From assembly GCF_900109525.1 (NCBI RefSeq), contig NZ_FOAN01000002.1, positions 744,001 to 808,000 on the forward strand: a stretch of DNA of 64,000 nt, written 5' to 3'. Below, piece by piece: positions 54,488 to 62,992 of this stretch. Made by a program: the position numbers and the translations under genes. Under the pieces are notes generated by a model. It did not search any database. It was not told the DNA's origin and saw only the letters and a list, made by a program, of their open reading frames with translations. Position 1 is the stretch's first letter. Every line of letters starts with the position of its first letter. Source of the stretch: Allobosea lupini (GTDB lineage Bacteria > Pseudomonadota > Alphaproteobacteria > Rhizobiales > Beijerinckiaceae).

Positions 54488-54513
54488 AAAAGAGGGGCTG
54501 CGAGGCCCCTCTT
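54488..54513 (-). terminator. Intrinsic terminator of the secreted glycine-rich peptide gene
   Basis: AAGAGGGGC (54490-54498) pairs with GCCCCTCTT (54505-54513) over a six-base loop; on the minus strand the stem ends in CTTTTC. It lies 40 bases after the stop codon of the gene at 54554. Confidence 0.75.
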
Positions 54514-54553
54514 CCTCCATGCCGGTGCGATCCCCGGTCGTCACATCGCAGGA

Positions 54554-54826
54554 TCAGTTGCAGCCGCAGCCATGCCCGCCATTACCGATTCCGACGCCGC
54601 CACGGCCGACACTGACCTTGTTGCCGTTCAGGATGCCGTTGCCGCTCAGCACCGAGACATTGTTGAGGACCTTGACGTTGGAGACGGCGGTCGTGACCGA
54701 AGCAACCGACGCCACGACGTTGCCGAGGAGCCCGCCGCCGCGGCTGCCGGAGCCGCCATGACCGCCGGCGAAGGCGGGGCTGACCGAGAAGGCGGCGATC
54801 GAGGCAAGAACAAATGCGTATTTCAT
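54554..54826 (-). CDS. Small exported glycine- and asparagine-rich protein, unknown function
   Basis: The 90-residue protein has a clear Sec signal peptide MKYAFVLASIAAFSVSPAFA, leaving a 70-residue mature chain. This starts with glycine/serine runs (GGHGGSGSRGGG), continues with an alternating valine, asparagine and serine region (VKVLNNVSVLSGNGILNGNK), and ends GGVGIGNGGHGCGCN with the only two cysteines two residues apart. I do not recognise a family. GGGAGAG precedes the ATG at 54826. It is divergent from an outer-membrane beta-barrel gene across a 257-base, locally AT-rich region, and it has its own terminator. Confidence 0.75.
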   Translation of the reverse strand: MKYAFVLASIAAFSVSPAFAGGHGGSGSRGGGLLGNVVASVASVTTAVSNVKVLNNVSVLSGNGILNGNKVSVGRGGVGIGNGGHGCGCN

Positions 54827-55083
54827 CTTTCTCTCCCTGCACTCGCTTCGGGTGTCGAAGCGATATGCACGTTTTGGTTGTATTTTATCTTCGTCGCAAC
54901 CTGAACACATTGTTAACCATACTTGCTAGCGTTAACCGCCGCGCGTCCGAATACGATCTGAAGCAACTCATAGTATGACATATATTCTATTAGATCATTT
55001 CTTAGCTATACAGCCGACATATTGATAATATTAACTGACAATTAGGCATTATCACCTATCCTCGACTGAGAGAGGTGATGTTC
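54827..55083. other. AT-rich divergent region between secreted peptide and beta-barrel genes
   Basis: From about 54870 to 55060 the base composition falls well below the GC-rich surroundings. It contains GTTAACC twice with a 19-base period (54912-54918 and 54931-54937) and a TTGATA at 55022-55027, but no well-spaced -10 partner that I can call with confidence. The profile suggests a binding region for a nucleoid or H-NS/Ros-like protein, or recently acquired DNA. Confidence 0.5.
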
Positions 55084-56259
55084 ATGCGTCCGATCAGGTC
55101 AGTCTTCGCGCTCTTTTGCATTGCGGCCAGTGCCTTTCCTGCCACTGCAGGGGAGGACACGACGGAGACCCTGACCTCGACAGCCGTGGTCGGCCTGCGC
55201 GGCGGCTTCGACTCCAGCCCGACCAACAGCAAAGGCGAGCGGGGCAGCCCGACACTGACGGGCTTCGCAAGCTGGAATTATCTGCGCGGCACGCTGCAGG
55301 ACGGCTACGTGCTCGACGTCCTGCTGGTCGACACCCAGTACGATCCGCGCCAGCTCGCCGCCAGCCGCTCCCATGCGCTGACGCTGAAGCATGCGACCGG
55401 GATCGGCGAGACGCTCTCTCTGCAGTCCTCGCTCGCGATCGAGAACGAGCAGAGCTGGTCGCGCCGCCGCAATACCCTGACCTGGCGCGAGCGGCTCAAT
55501 CTCAGCCTCGGCTCCTTCAGGCTCTTCGCCAATGCCGAGGCGCGGCTTGCCGCGCTGAACGAGCGCAACGTCTTCGCCGACGGCGATTTCCTGCCGCAGG
55601 ACGAGAACCTTGCCACGCTCGGCATCACGCCGGGCATCGCCTGGCGCCAGAGCGAGACCGAGATCGGCGTCTCGTTCACGACGTCGAGCACGCGCTTCAC
55701 CAATGGCATCGATTATCTCGGAATGCGCCGGGACAACTACCGGCTGCAGCCCAATCTGTTCGTCTCGACAGCACTCAAGGGAGCGACGTTCGAGGCCTCG
55801 CTGTCGCCGCTGCAGATCATCTTTCCGGACAAGGAGTTCGAGAACCAGAAGTCGCTGCTCTACACGGCCAAGCTGCGCATCCCCCATGAATGGCTGACGC
55901 TCGACCTGTCGTCGGGCCGCACCGTCGAGGACACCACCCTGCCCTTCGCGGTGATCAACCTCGTGACCCAGCACGAAGGCAAGCTCACTGCGCGCTTCAA
56001 CGACACGAACGCGCTTTCGTTCACCGTCCGGCAGAAGCTCGAGGATTATCTCGGACTCGACTCGACCACGCGCACGGCCAGCATCGGCCTCGACTATGCG
56101 CGCGGCCTCGGCAACGGCATGACGGCAACCGCCTCGGCCGCCTGGCGCAGGACCAAGGACACGGGACTGGAAGCGGTGCCGGCCTTCATGGTCCAGCTCG
56201 GCCTGCAGAAGCAGCTCGACTTCAGCGAGCCGGGCAAGGGCGCGAAGAAGGGCGGGTGA
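55084..56259 (+). CDS. Predicted outer-membrane beta-barrel protein
   Basis: The 391-residue protein begins with the signal peptide MRPIRSVFALFCIAASAFPATA. The mature chain is made of alternating polar and hydrophobic strands (for example DGYVLDVLLVDTQYD, SLQSSLAIENEQSW, TEIGVSFTTSSTRF, GMTATASAAWRR), and the last strand VQLGLQKQLDF ends in phenylalanine, the usual BAM recognition residue, although ten further polar residues follow it. I do not recognise a family. AGAGG lies eight bases before the ATG at 55084; starts at 55075 and 55078 are too close to it. Divergent pairing with the exported peptide gene suggests that the two may work together. Confidence 0.75.
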   Translation: MRPIRSVFALFCIAASAFPATAGEDTTETLTSTAVVGLRGGFDSSPTNSKGERGSPTLTGFASWNYLRGTLQDGYVLDVLLVDTQYDPRQLAASRSHALTLKHATGIGETLSLQSSLAIENEQSWSRRRNTLTWRERLNLSLGSFRLFANAEARLAALNERNVFADGDFLPQDENLATLGITPGIAWRQSETEIGVSFTTSSTRFTNGIDYLGMRRDNYRLQPNLFVSTALKGATFEASLSPLQIIFPDKEFENQKSLLYTAKLRIPHEWLTLDLSSGRTVEDTTLPFAVINLVTQHEGKLTARFNDTNALSFTVRQKLEDYLGLDSTTRTASIGLDYARGLGNGMTATASAAWRRTKDTGLEAVPAFMVQLGLQKQLDFSEPGKGAKKGG

Positions 56260-56284
56260 ACGGTCGCGCCACGGCCAACCACTA

Positions 56285-56379
56285 CCGTCATGCTCGGCCT
56301 TGTGCCGAGCATCTACGCCTTGACCACAGCCCTCGACCTACGAAGGCGTGGATGGTCGGGACAAGCCCGACCATGACGG
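56285..56379. repeat. Dispersed palindromic repeat, family D, copy 2
   Basis: It has the same parts as 30792-30884 but in reversed order: ATGCTCGGC/GCCGAGCAT first, ATGGTCGGG/CCCGACCAT last, and outer CGTCATG/CATGACG ends, that is, the element is inserted in the opposite orientation. It lies between converging genes. Confidence 0.85.
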
Positions 56380-56403
56380 CTGTGGTTCGCTCGTCCGAAG
56401 ACC

Positions 56404-57417
56404 TCAGGCGAGCTTGCCGCCGACTGCCTTCTCGAGGATCGCCCAGGCCTCGTCGCCGTACTTGCCCTTCCATTCGCCGTAGAAGCCGGCCTTCTGCAGC
56501 GCGGCCCGGAATTCGTCGGCCTTGGTCTGGTTGATGACCATGCCCTTCGAGGTCAGCTCGGCCTGCAGGCCGGCATTGAGCTTGGCGACGTCGTCGCGCT
56601 CCAGCAGAGCGGCAGCATCGATGTTCTTGGCGACGATCGTTCGCAGGTCCTGCGGCAGGCGCTCCCAGGCACGGCGATTGGCCAGGAACCAGAAGCCGTC
56701 CCACATGTGGTTGGTGAGCGAGAGGTACTTCTGCACCTCGAACAGCTTGGCGGTTGCGATGATCGCCAGCGGGTTCTCCTGGCCATCGACGATCTTGGTC
56801 TGCAGCGCGGTATAGACCTCGGCGAAGTTGATGCTGGCCGGAGCCGAGTCGAAGGCCTTGAACATTGAGGTCCAGAGCGGCGAGACCGGCACCCGGATCT
56901 TGAAGCCCTTGAGATCGGCCGGAGAATTGATCGGCCCCTTCGACGAGGTCATCTGGCGGAAGCCATTGTCCCAGATCTTGTCGAGGACATGCAGGTTCGC
57001 CTTTGCGATCTGGCCGCGCACATAGGCGCCGAGCTCGCCATCCATCGCCTTCCAGACCGCGTCATAGTCCGGGAAGGCGAAGCCGATGCCGCTGACCGAG
57101 GCGTTTGGCACCAGGGTCGACAGGATCAGCGGCGACAGCGTGAAGAACTCGACGCCGCCGGAGCGGACCTGGTTCAGCATGTCGGTGTCGGAGCCGAGTT
57201 GGTTGTTCGGGAAGATCTGGATGACGACCTTGCCATTGGTCTCGGCCTTGATCTTCTCCATCGCCTCGGCGGCACGCACGTTCATCGGATGCGCCAGCGG
57301 CAGGTTGTTGGCGTATTTGTAGGTGAATTCCGGCGTCTGGGCACGGGCGACCGAGAAGGTCCCGATCGTGGCGGCGGCAGTGGCGCCCTGCAGGATCGTG
57401 CGGCGTGAGATCGACAT
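56404..57417 (-). CDS. TRAP transporter solute-binding protein (DctP type)
   Basis: The 337-residue protein has a twin-arginine-like signal: MSISRRTILQGATAAATIGTFSVARA, with the SRRTIL motif, unlike the Sec-type signal of the first DctP. The mature part shows YKYANNLPLAHPMNVRAAEAM, the ligand arginine in GFKIRVPVSPLW near residue 165 and QENPLAIIATAKLFEVQKY near residue 212. It delivers an organic acid to the fused permease encoded beside it, after which it lies in the same direction. GGAGG precedes the ATG at 57417. Confidence 0.92.
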   Translation of the reverse strand: MSISRRTILQGATAAATIGTFSVARAQTPEFTYKYANNLPLAHPMNVRAAEAMEKIKAETNGKVVIQIFPNNQLGSDTDMLNQVRSGGVEFFTLSPLILSTLVPNASVSGIGFAFPDYDAVWKAMDGELGAYVRGQIAKANLHVLDKIWDNGFRQMTSSKGPINSPADLKGFKIRVPVSPLWTSMFKAFDSAPASINFAEVYTALQTKIVDGQENPLAIIATAKLFEVQKYLSLTNHMWDGFWFLANRRAWERLPQDLRTIVAKNIDAAALLERDDVAKLNAGLQAELTSKGMVINQTKADEFRAALQKAGFYGEWKGKYGDEAWAILEKAVGGKLA

Positions 57418-57562
57418 GGTGTTTCCTCCCTGAAGGTTCTTCATTGGTCAGCGCGCCCTTATTTGGGGACGCCAAGGCGTTTCGGTCATGCTGGCGCGGG
57501 TTTCCGCCATCCGGCAATCGACGGGCGCGACGGGTGGCCATGATGGAACGACATGGCGCCCA

Positions 57563-59473
57563 TCACAGGAATATCGTCGAGAAGGACGGGACGTAGGCGA
57601 TGATGGCCAGGCCGGCGAGCAGCGCGAGCAGATAGGGCCAGATCGCGCCCATCGCCTCATCCGGTTCGACATTGCCGATCTTGCAGGCGATATAGAAGCC
57701 GATGCCGACCGGCGGCGTCATCAGGCCGATGTTCATCGCGGTGACGACGACCATCGAATAGTGGATGTCGTTGATCCCCAGGCTCTTGGCGATCGGGAAC
57801 ATCAGGGGCGCCATCAGCACGATCGCCGGCAGGCCCTCGAGCACGCAGCCAAGGATCATGAAGACGACGATCGTCACCGCCATGAAGCTGATCCAGCCGC
57901 CGGGCAGATGCGACATCGCGGTTGCAAGGTCGCGGGCAAAGCCGGTTTGGGTCAGCGCCCAGGCCATGGCCGAGGCAGTGCCGAGGATCATCAGGATCGC
58001 ACCCGAGAGCGCCGCGGTCTCGACCAGCATGCCGTAGAAGGTGCGCCAGCTGATGCCGCCATAGAGCACGATGCCCACGATCAGCGCATAGAGCACAGCG
58101 ATGGTCGAGACCTCGGTCGCGGTGGCGACGCCGCCGCCGACGGCGCTGCGGATCAGGAAGGGCAGGACGAGGGCAGGTGCCGCGACCAGCGCCGTCTTCC
58201 AGATCGTCGCGAACGGCGCGCGGCGCACGCCCTTCAGCATCTCGCCCCGCGCCTTCCAGCGCGCCAGGATGGCGAGCACGAGCAGCAGCACGGTCGCGAC
58301 GACGAGGCCGTTGGTGAAGAGCCCCGCGATCGAGACGCCAGCGACCGAGCCGAGCACGATCAGCACGATCGAGGGCGGCACGGTCTCGGCCATGGCGGCG
58401 CCGGTCGAGAGCAGCGCGATCAGCTCCTTGGGCTGATAGCCGCGCCGCTTCATCTCAGGGAACAGGGCCGGCGCCACCGTCGCCATGTCGGAAACCTTGG
58501 AGCCGGAAATGCCGGAGACCAGAAAGAGCGAGCCAAGCAGCACATAGGACATGCCGGCGCGGACATGCCCGAGCAATGAAGCGAGGAAGTCGACGATCGC
58601 CTTGCCCATGCCGGTGGCGTCGAGCACGCAACCGAGCAGCACGAAGATCGGAACCGACAGCAGGATCAGGCTCGACATGCCTTCGTCCATGCGCCCGATC
58701 ATGACGAAGATCGGCACGGTCGTGCTGAACGACAGGAAGCAGAGCGCCCCCAACCCGAAGCAGAAGGCGATCGGGATGCCGGCGACGAGGCAGAGGCCGA
58801 CGACACCGAGCAGGAAGATGGCGATGTTGACGTACCCCAGCGTCTTGAACACCGGCGTCAGCAGAAAGAAGGCGGCCGCGACGAGGCCGATCACCGCAGC
58901 CGAGATCAGGAGATCGCGCAGCGTGCAGGTCCGGACTGCATAGGTCAGCACCAGCGCCAGCATGGCGATGATGCCGAAGGCGATCGCCGAGACACGGTAG
59001 CTCGAGGGAATGTTGAGCGCCGCCGAGGTGACGTAGGATTCCTCGATGACATAGTCGATCGCCGGCCAGGTCATCACCGCGAGGAAAGTCGCGACCGCGA
59101 GCAGGCCGAAGGCATGGGCGAGACCGCGCAGGCGCTCCGGCAGCATGCCGACGAAGAGGGTCAGGCGCAGGTGCTCGTTGCGGTCGATCGCGATGGCGGC
59201 GCCGAGCATGGCGAGCCAGAGGAAGCAGATCGAGGCGGCCTCGTCGATCCAAACCACCGGGATCGAGAGGACATAGCGCGAGGTCACCCCAGCCAGCAGC
59301 AGCGTGACGATGGCGACGAGCAGGCACGCGGCGATGACCTCGAGCGGGCGCACCAGCGCCGAGCCGACACGCTTCGGGGTATGGTCGAGGCTCTCCAGGA
59401 CCGCGGCAACGCCGTCGCTGGAGTTTGCGCTGACATGCGCGCCGGCGGCCACGCCTGTGCTTGTCTCGGCCAT
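57563..59473 (-). CDS. Fused TRAP transporter permease (DctQ-DctM)
   Basis: The 636-residue inner-membrane protein joins the small four-segment subunit (about residues 40-190, with ITLLLAGVTSRYVLSIPVVWIDEAA) to the twelve-segment large subunit (from about 200, with LSVPIFVLLGCVLDATGMG and LVSGISGSKVSDMATVAP). Fusions of this kind are known in the family. The ATG at 59473 has GGAGG 11 bases upstream. It heads the unit that continues into the binding-protein gene after 145 bases, and is divergent from the iclR operon, which probably regulates it. Confidence 0.92.
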   Translation of the reverse strand: MAETSTGVAAGAHVSANSSDGVAAVLESLDHTPKRVGSALVRPLEVIAACLLVAIVTLLLAGVTSRYVLSIPVVWIDEAASICFLWLAMLGAAIAIDRNEHLRLTLFVGMLPERLRGLAHAFGLLAVATFLAVMTWPAIDYVIEESYVTSAALNIPSSYRVSAIAFGIIAMLALVLTYAVRTCTLRDLLISAAVIGLVAAAFFLLTPVFKTLGYVNIAIFLLGVVGLCLVAGIPIAFCFGLGALCFLSFSTTVPIFVMIGRMDEGMSSLILLSVPIFVLLGCVLDATGMGKAIVDFLASLLGHVRAGMSYVLLGSLFLVSGISGSKVSDMATVAPALFPEMKRRGYQPKELIALLSTGAAMAETVPPSIVLIVLGSVAGVSIAGLFTNGLVVATVLLLVLAILARWKARGEMLKGVRRAPFATIWKTALVAAPALVLPFLIRSAVGGGVATATEVSTIAVLYALIVGIVLYGGISWRTFYGMLVETAALSGAILMILGTASAMAWALTQTGFARDLATAMSHLPGGWISFMAVTIVVFMILGCVLEGLPAIVLMAPLMFPIAKSLGINDIHYSMVVVTAMNIGLMTPPVGIGFYIACKIGNVEPDEAMGAIWPYLLALLAGLAIIAYVPSFSTIFL

Positions 59474-59537
59474 AAGGGCCGCTCCTCCCATCGCCCGCCG
59501 ATCCGACGGGTCCACATTATGGCGAATTAACTCGCTC

Positions 59538-59551
59538 GTTCCGGCTGGAAC
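59538..59551. promoter_or_regulatory. Possible IclR operator between the TRAP and iclR operons
   Basis: GTTCC-GGCT-GGAAC is an inverted repeat centred about 71 bases before the TRAP gene start and 81 before iclR. GTTCC/GGAAC half-sites and an intergenic location suit an IclR-family dimer, but no direct evidence links them. Confidence 0.4.
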
Positions 59552-59625
59552 ATACACGGATCAACCGCTGTTGCAATCGCCAGCGCGGCCATCTACACCT
59601 TTAACGCAGATGAGAGGTCCGCATC

Positions 59626-60501
59626 ATGGACCCCAACGTGATCGAGGAAATGCAGTCCGAGTCCATGCCGACGCCCGATCTGTCAGGCTCGCAAAGCGTC
59701 GATCGCGCCTTGCGATTGCTGGCGCTCGTCGGTCGCGAGAGTGCATCTGGCCTGCCGCTCAGCGAGATCGTCGGGGAAAGCGGGCTGAACAAGCCGACCG
59801 TCCGGCGCCTGCTGCTAGCGCTGATGCGGGCCGGGCTGGTCGAACAGGACGCGCGGACGCGGCGTTACCATCTCGGCGAGGAGACCTTCGTGCTCGGACT
59901 GCTCTGCGGCCAGCGCCACGGACTGCTCGACCTCGCCATGCCCAGCCTGCGGGCGCTCTCGGACACGACGCAGGACACCAGCTTCTTTTCAATCCGGCGC
60001 GACCGCTTCGCCATCTGCCTGCATCGCGAGGAAGGCACCTGGCCGGTGCGTACCCATGCCTTGCAAGCCGGCGACCAGCACCCGCTCGGTGTCGGCGCCG
60101 GCTCGCTCGCCATGCTGGCGCTGATGCCGGACGCCGAGTCGACCGCGATGATCGAGGCCAATCGCGCCGTGCTCGCAGCGCGCTACCCGGCCTATTCGCC
60201 GGCGCAGCTGATCACCGATATCGCCCTTGCCAGGCAGCAGGGCTTCGCCCTCAACCCCGGCCGCATCGTCACCAATTCCTGGGGCATCGGCGTCGGCGTA
60301 CGCTATCCCGACGGGCGTGTCGCCGGGGCGCTCAGCATCGCCGCGATCGATTCGCGCATGCAGCCGCAGCGGCAGGATGAACTTGGGGCGCTGCTGCGTC
60401 ACGAGGCGCGGCAGGTCGAGACGCGGATTGTCGACATGCTCGGCCGGCGACAGGCCAAGCCGGCGACAGCCGAGATCAGAATAGTGGAGACGACGCCATG
60501 A
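59626..60501 (+). CDS. IclR family transcriptional regulator
   Basis: The 291-residue protein has an N-terminal winged helix (SQSVDRALRLLALVGRESASGLPLSEIVGESGLNKPTVRRLLLAL at residues 22-67) and a C-terminal effector-binding domain (VRTHALQAGDQHPLGVGAGSLAMLAL and NPGRIVTNSWGIGVGVRYPDGRVAGALSIAAI). IclR regulators usually sense aromatic or carboxylic acids. Its stop overlaps the acyl-CoA synthetase gene by four bases, so it is the first gene of the operon and its likely targets are itself and the divergent TRAP transporter. Confidence 0.93.
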   Translation: MDPNVIEEMQSESMPTPDLSGSQSVDRALRLLALVGRESASGLPLSEIVGESGLNKPTVRRLLLALMRAGLVEQDARTRRYHLGEETFVLGLLCGQRHGLLDLAMPSLRALSDTTQDTSFFSIRRDRFAICLHREEGTWPVRTHALQAGDQHPLGVGAGSLAMLALMPDAESTAMIEANRAVLAARYPAYSPAQLITDIALARQQGFALNPGRIVTNSWGIGVGVRYPDGRVAGALSIAAIDSRMQPQRQDELGALLRHEARQVETRIVDMLGRRQAKPATAEIRIVETTP

Positions 60502-62138
60502 CGACGAGCGCAGCGGGCGCCGAGCCGGCGGGCGGGCTGAAACCCGTTACCACGCGAGTGATGAACCTCGCGCATTTCCTGACGCGCAATGCCCGCCGCT
60601 TCGGCGACCGCCCCGGGCTGATCTGGGGCGAGCGGCAATGGAGCTGGCGCGAACTCGATGCGGCCACGCATGCGCTCTGCGCGGCGCTGGCCGCGCGCGG
60701 CATCGGCAAGGGCGATCGCATCCTCGTCCACTCGAAGAATTGCGGCGAGATGTTCGTCTCGATGTTCGCCGCCTTCCGGCTCGGCGCGGTCTGGGTGCCG
60801 ACCAATTTCCGGCTGATGCCGGACGAGGTCGCCTATCTTGCCACCTCCTCCGGTGCCAAGGGCTTTCTCTGTCATGGCGATTTTCCCGATCATGCCGCGG
60901 CTGTCGCCAAAGAGAGCAAGACGCTGCAGTTTACCTGGCGGATCGGCGCCGGCTCGTTCGGCGAGACGACGCTTACGGAAGCGATCGCCGCTCATCGGGG
61001 CCAGCGCGTACCGGACGCCGTCGTCGACCGCGACGATCCCTGCTGGTTCTTCTTCACCTCCGGCACCACCGGCCGCTCCAAGGCCGCGGTGCTGACCCAT
61101 GGCCAGATGGGCTTCGTCGTCACCAACCACCTCGCCGACCTCGTGCCAGGCTCGACGGAAGCAGACGCCTCGCTGGTCGTCGCGCCGCTCTCGCACGGCG
61201 CGGGCGTGCACCAGCTCGTGCTGACGGCGCGCGGCGCGCCGACGATCCTGCTTCCGACCGAGCGCTTCGACATCGACGAAGCCTTTCGGCTGATCGAAAA
61301 GCACCGCGTGACCAACATCTTCACCGTGCCGACCATCCTGAAGATGCTGGTCGAGCACCCGGCGGTCGACCAGCACGATCATTCCAGCCTGCGCCATGTC
61401 ATCTATGCCGGCGCGCCGATGTATCGCGAGGACCAGAAGACGGCGCTGGCCAAGCTCGGCAAGGTGCTGGTGCAGTATTTCGGCCTCGGCGAAGTCACCG
61501 GCAACATCACCGTGCTGCCGACTTATCTGCACGAGGAAGAGGATGGGCCACAGGCGCGCATCGGCAGCTGCGGCGTCGAGCGAACCGGCATCCAGGTCGC
61601 GATCCAGAACGACGCAGGCGAGGAGCTGAAGCCGTTCGAGACCGGCGAGATCTGCGTGATCGGCCCGGCCGTCTTCGCCGGCTATTACGAGAACCCCGAG
61701 GCCAATGCGAAGTCCTTCCGCAGTGGCTGGTTCCGCACCGGCGATCTCGGCCATATGGACGAGGAGGGCTTCGTCTACATCACTGGCCGCGCCTCGGACA
61801 TGTACATCTCCGGCGGCTCGAACATCTATCCGCGCGAGATCGAGGAGAAGATCCTCACCCATCCGGCGATCGCGGAAGCAGCGGTCCTCGGCGTGCCAGA
61901 TGCGGTCTGGGGCGAGATCGGCGTCGCCGTCTGCGTCGCGCGCCGCCCTGTCGACGAGAATGAGCTGGCGGGCTACCTCGCCGAGAAGATCCCGCGCTAC
62001 AAGATGCCCAAGCGCTTCTTCTTCTTTGAGGAACTGCCGAAATCCGGCTATGGCAAGGTGCCCAAGCGCCTGGTGCGCGACGAATTGGAGAGGCGCGGCC
62101 TGCTCGACTTCGTCCGCACGCCGGGAGGCTCAGTGTGA
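60498..62138 (+). CDS. Acyl-CoA synthetase / AMP-dependent ligase
   Basis: The 546-residue adenylate-forming enzyme activates a carboxylic acid as its CoA thioester. The ATP-binding loop FFTSGTTGRSKAAV is near residue 184, the A5 motif YFGLGEVTG near residue 328, the A7 core FRTGDLGHMDEEGFVYITGR near residue 413 and the C-terminal catalytic lysine in PKSGYGKVPKR near residue 515. The acid is unknown; the linked TRAP uptake system and IclR regulator suggest that it is imported. The gene is overlapped by four bases by the following PCC-domain gene. Confidence 0.93.
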   Translation: MTTSAAGAEPAGGLKPVTTRVMNLAHFLTRNARRFGDRPGLIWGERQWSWRELDAATHALCAALAARGIGKGDRILVHSKNCGEMFVSMFAAFRLGAVWVPTNFRLMPDEVAYLATSSGAKGFLCHGDFPDHAAAVAKESKTLQFTWRIGAGSFGETTLTEAIAAHRGQRVPDAVVDRDDPCWFFFTSGTTGRSKAAVLTHGQMGFVVTNHLADLVPGSTEADASLVVAPLSHGAGVHQLVLTARGAPTILLPTERFDIDEAFRLIEKHRVTNIFTVPTILKMLVEHPAVDQHDHSSLRHVIYAGAPMYREDQKTALAKLGKVLVQYFGLGEVTGNITVLPTYLHEEEDGPQARIGSCGVERTGIQVAIQNDAGEELKPFETGEICVIGPAVFAGYYENPEANAKSFRSGWFRTGDLGHMDEEGFVYITGRASDMYISGGSNIYPREIEEKILTHPAIAEAAVLGVPDAVWGEIGVAVCVARRPVDENELAGYLAEKIPRYKMPKRFFFFEELPKSGYGKVPKRLVRDELERRGLLDFVRTPGGSV

Positions 62139-62992
62139 GGACGATTGAGCAGCCGGGGCCCGCCGAGGCCGAGCGTGTCCAGTGGGCCGAGGCCCGGGGT
62201 CGCAAGCTGACCCTGGAGCTGAAACCCGGCCTGCTGCTCGACGCGATCGCAGAGGCCTTCGCAGCCCAGGGTTTCTTCAGCGGCGTGCTGCGCCTTCCTG
62301 CCGGCCTTCCGCTCGCGCCCTTCGCCTATGTCATGCCGGCGCTCTCGGCGACGCCGGAGCATGCCGCCTTCTATAGCGAGACCTTCCGGCCGGAGGGCGT
62401 GACCCGGATCGAGACGGGCGCACTGACTTTCGGCGAGCGCGACGGCGCCCCGTTCTTCCACGGGCACGCGCTTTGGCGCGAGGCCGACGGCCGGCACAAT
62501 GGCGGACACATCCTGCCGGACCAGAGCGTACTGGCCCAGCCGGTCACCGTCGATGCGGTCGGGCTCGATGGCGCCGGCTTCGTCGCCAGCCATGATCCTG
62601 AAACCAACTTCAAGCTGTTCATGCCGGCGGTACAGCCAAGTCGCGACACGAAAGCGGAAAGCCGCTTCTTCGTGCTGCGGCTGCGGCCGAACCGCGACGT
62701 CTTCACCGCGCTGGAAACGTTCTGCGCCGAACGCGGGATCGCCCACGCCGTCATCCATGGCGGCGTCGGTTCGACGATCGGCGCGCGCTTCAGTGATGGC
62801 CGCTCGATCGAACCTTTTGCCACCGAGATCGCGATCACCGCAGGCCATGTCGCCCCCGGCATTGACGGCAAGCCGGAAGCGGCGCTCGCGATCGCGCTGG
62901 TCGACTATACCGGCGGCATGGCGCAAGGCACACTCAAGCGCGGCGACAATCCGGTGCTGATGACGCTGGAGCTGGTGCTGGAGGCGCAGTAG
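62135..62992 (+). CDS. PCC/DUF296 domain protein with two tandem domains
   Basis: The 285-residue protein contains two copies of the PCC (also DUF296/PPC) fold. The first has FHGHALWREADGRHNGGHILPDQSVLAQPVTV around residue 107; the second, from about residue 165, has FFVLRLRPNRDVFTALETFCAERGIAHAVIHGGVGS. In plants PPC domains occur in AT-hook proteins; bacterial versions are uncharacterised and often found beside acyl-CoA enzymes. It starts at GTG with GGGAGG upstream and GTGA overlap with the synthetase gene, so a role in the same pathway is likely. Function unknown. Confidence 0.8.
   Translation: MRTIEQPGPAEAERVQWAEARGRKLTLELKPGLLLDAIAEAFAAQGFFSGVLRLPAGLPLAPFAYVMPALSATPEHAAFYSETFRPEGVTRIETGALTFGERDGAPFFHGHALWREADGRHNGGHILPDQSVLAQPVTVDAVGLDGAGFVASHDPETNFKLFMPAVQPSRDTKAESRFFVLRLRPNRDVFTALETFCAERGIAHAVIHGGVGSTIGARFSDGRSIEPFATEIAITAGHVAPGIDGKPEAALAIALVDYTGGMAQGTLKRGDNPVLMTLELVLEAQ

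Noticed and set aside
54519..54761. Proline/threonine-rich frame on the plus strand
   Set aside because: Antisense to the exported glycine-rich peptide gene, which has a signal peptide, ribosome site and terminator.
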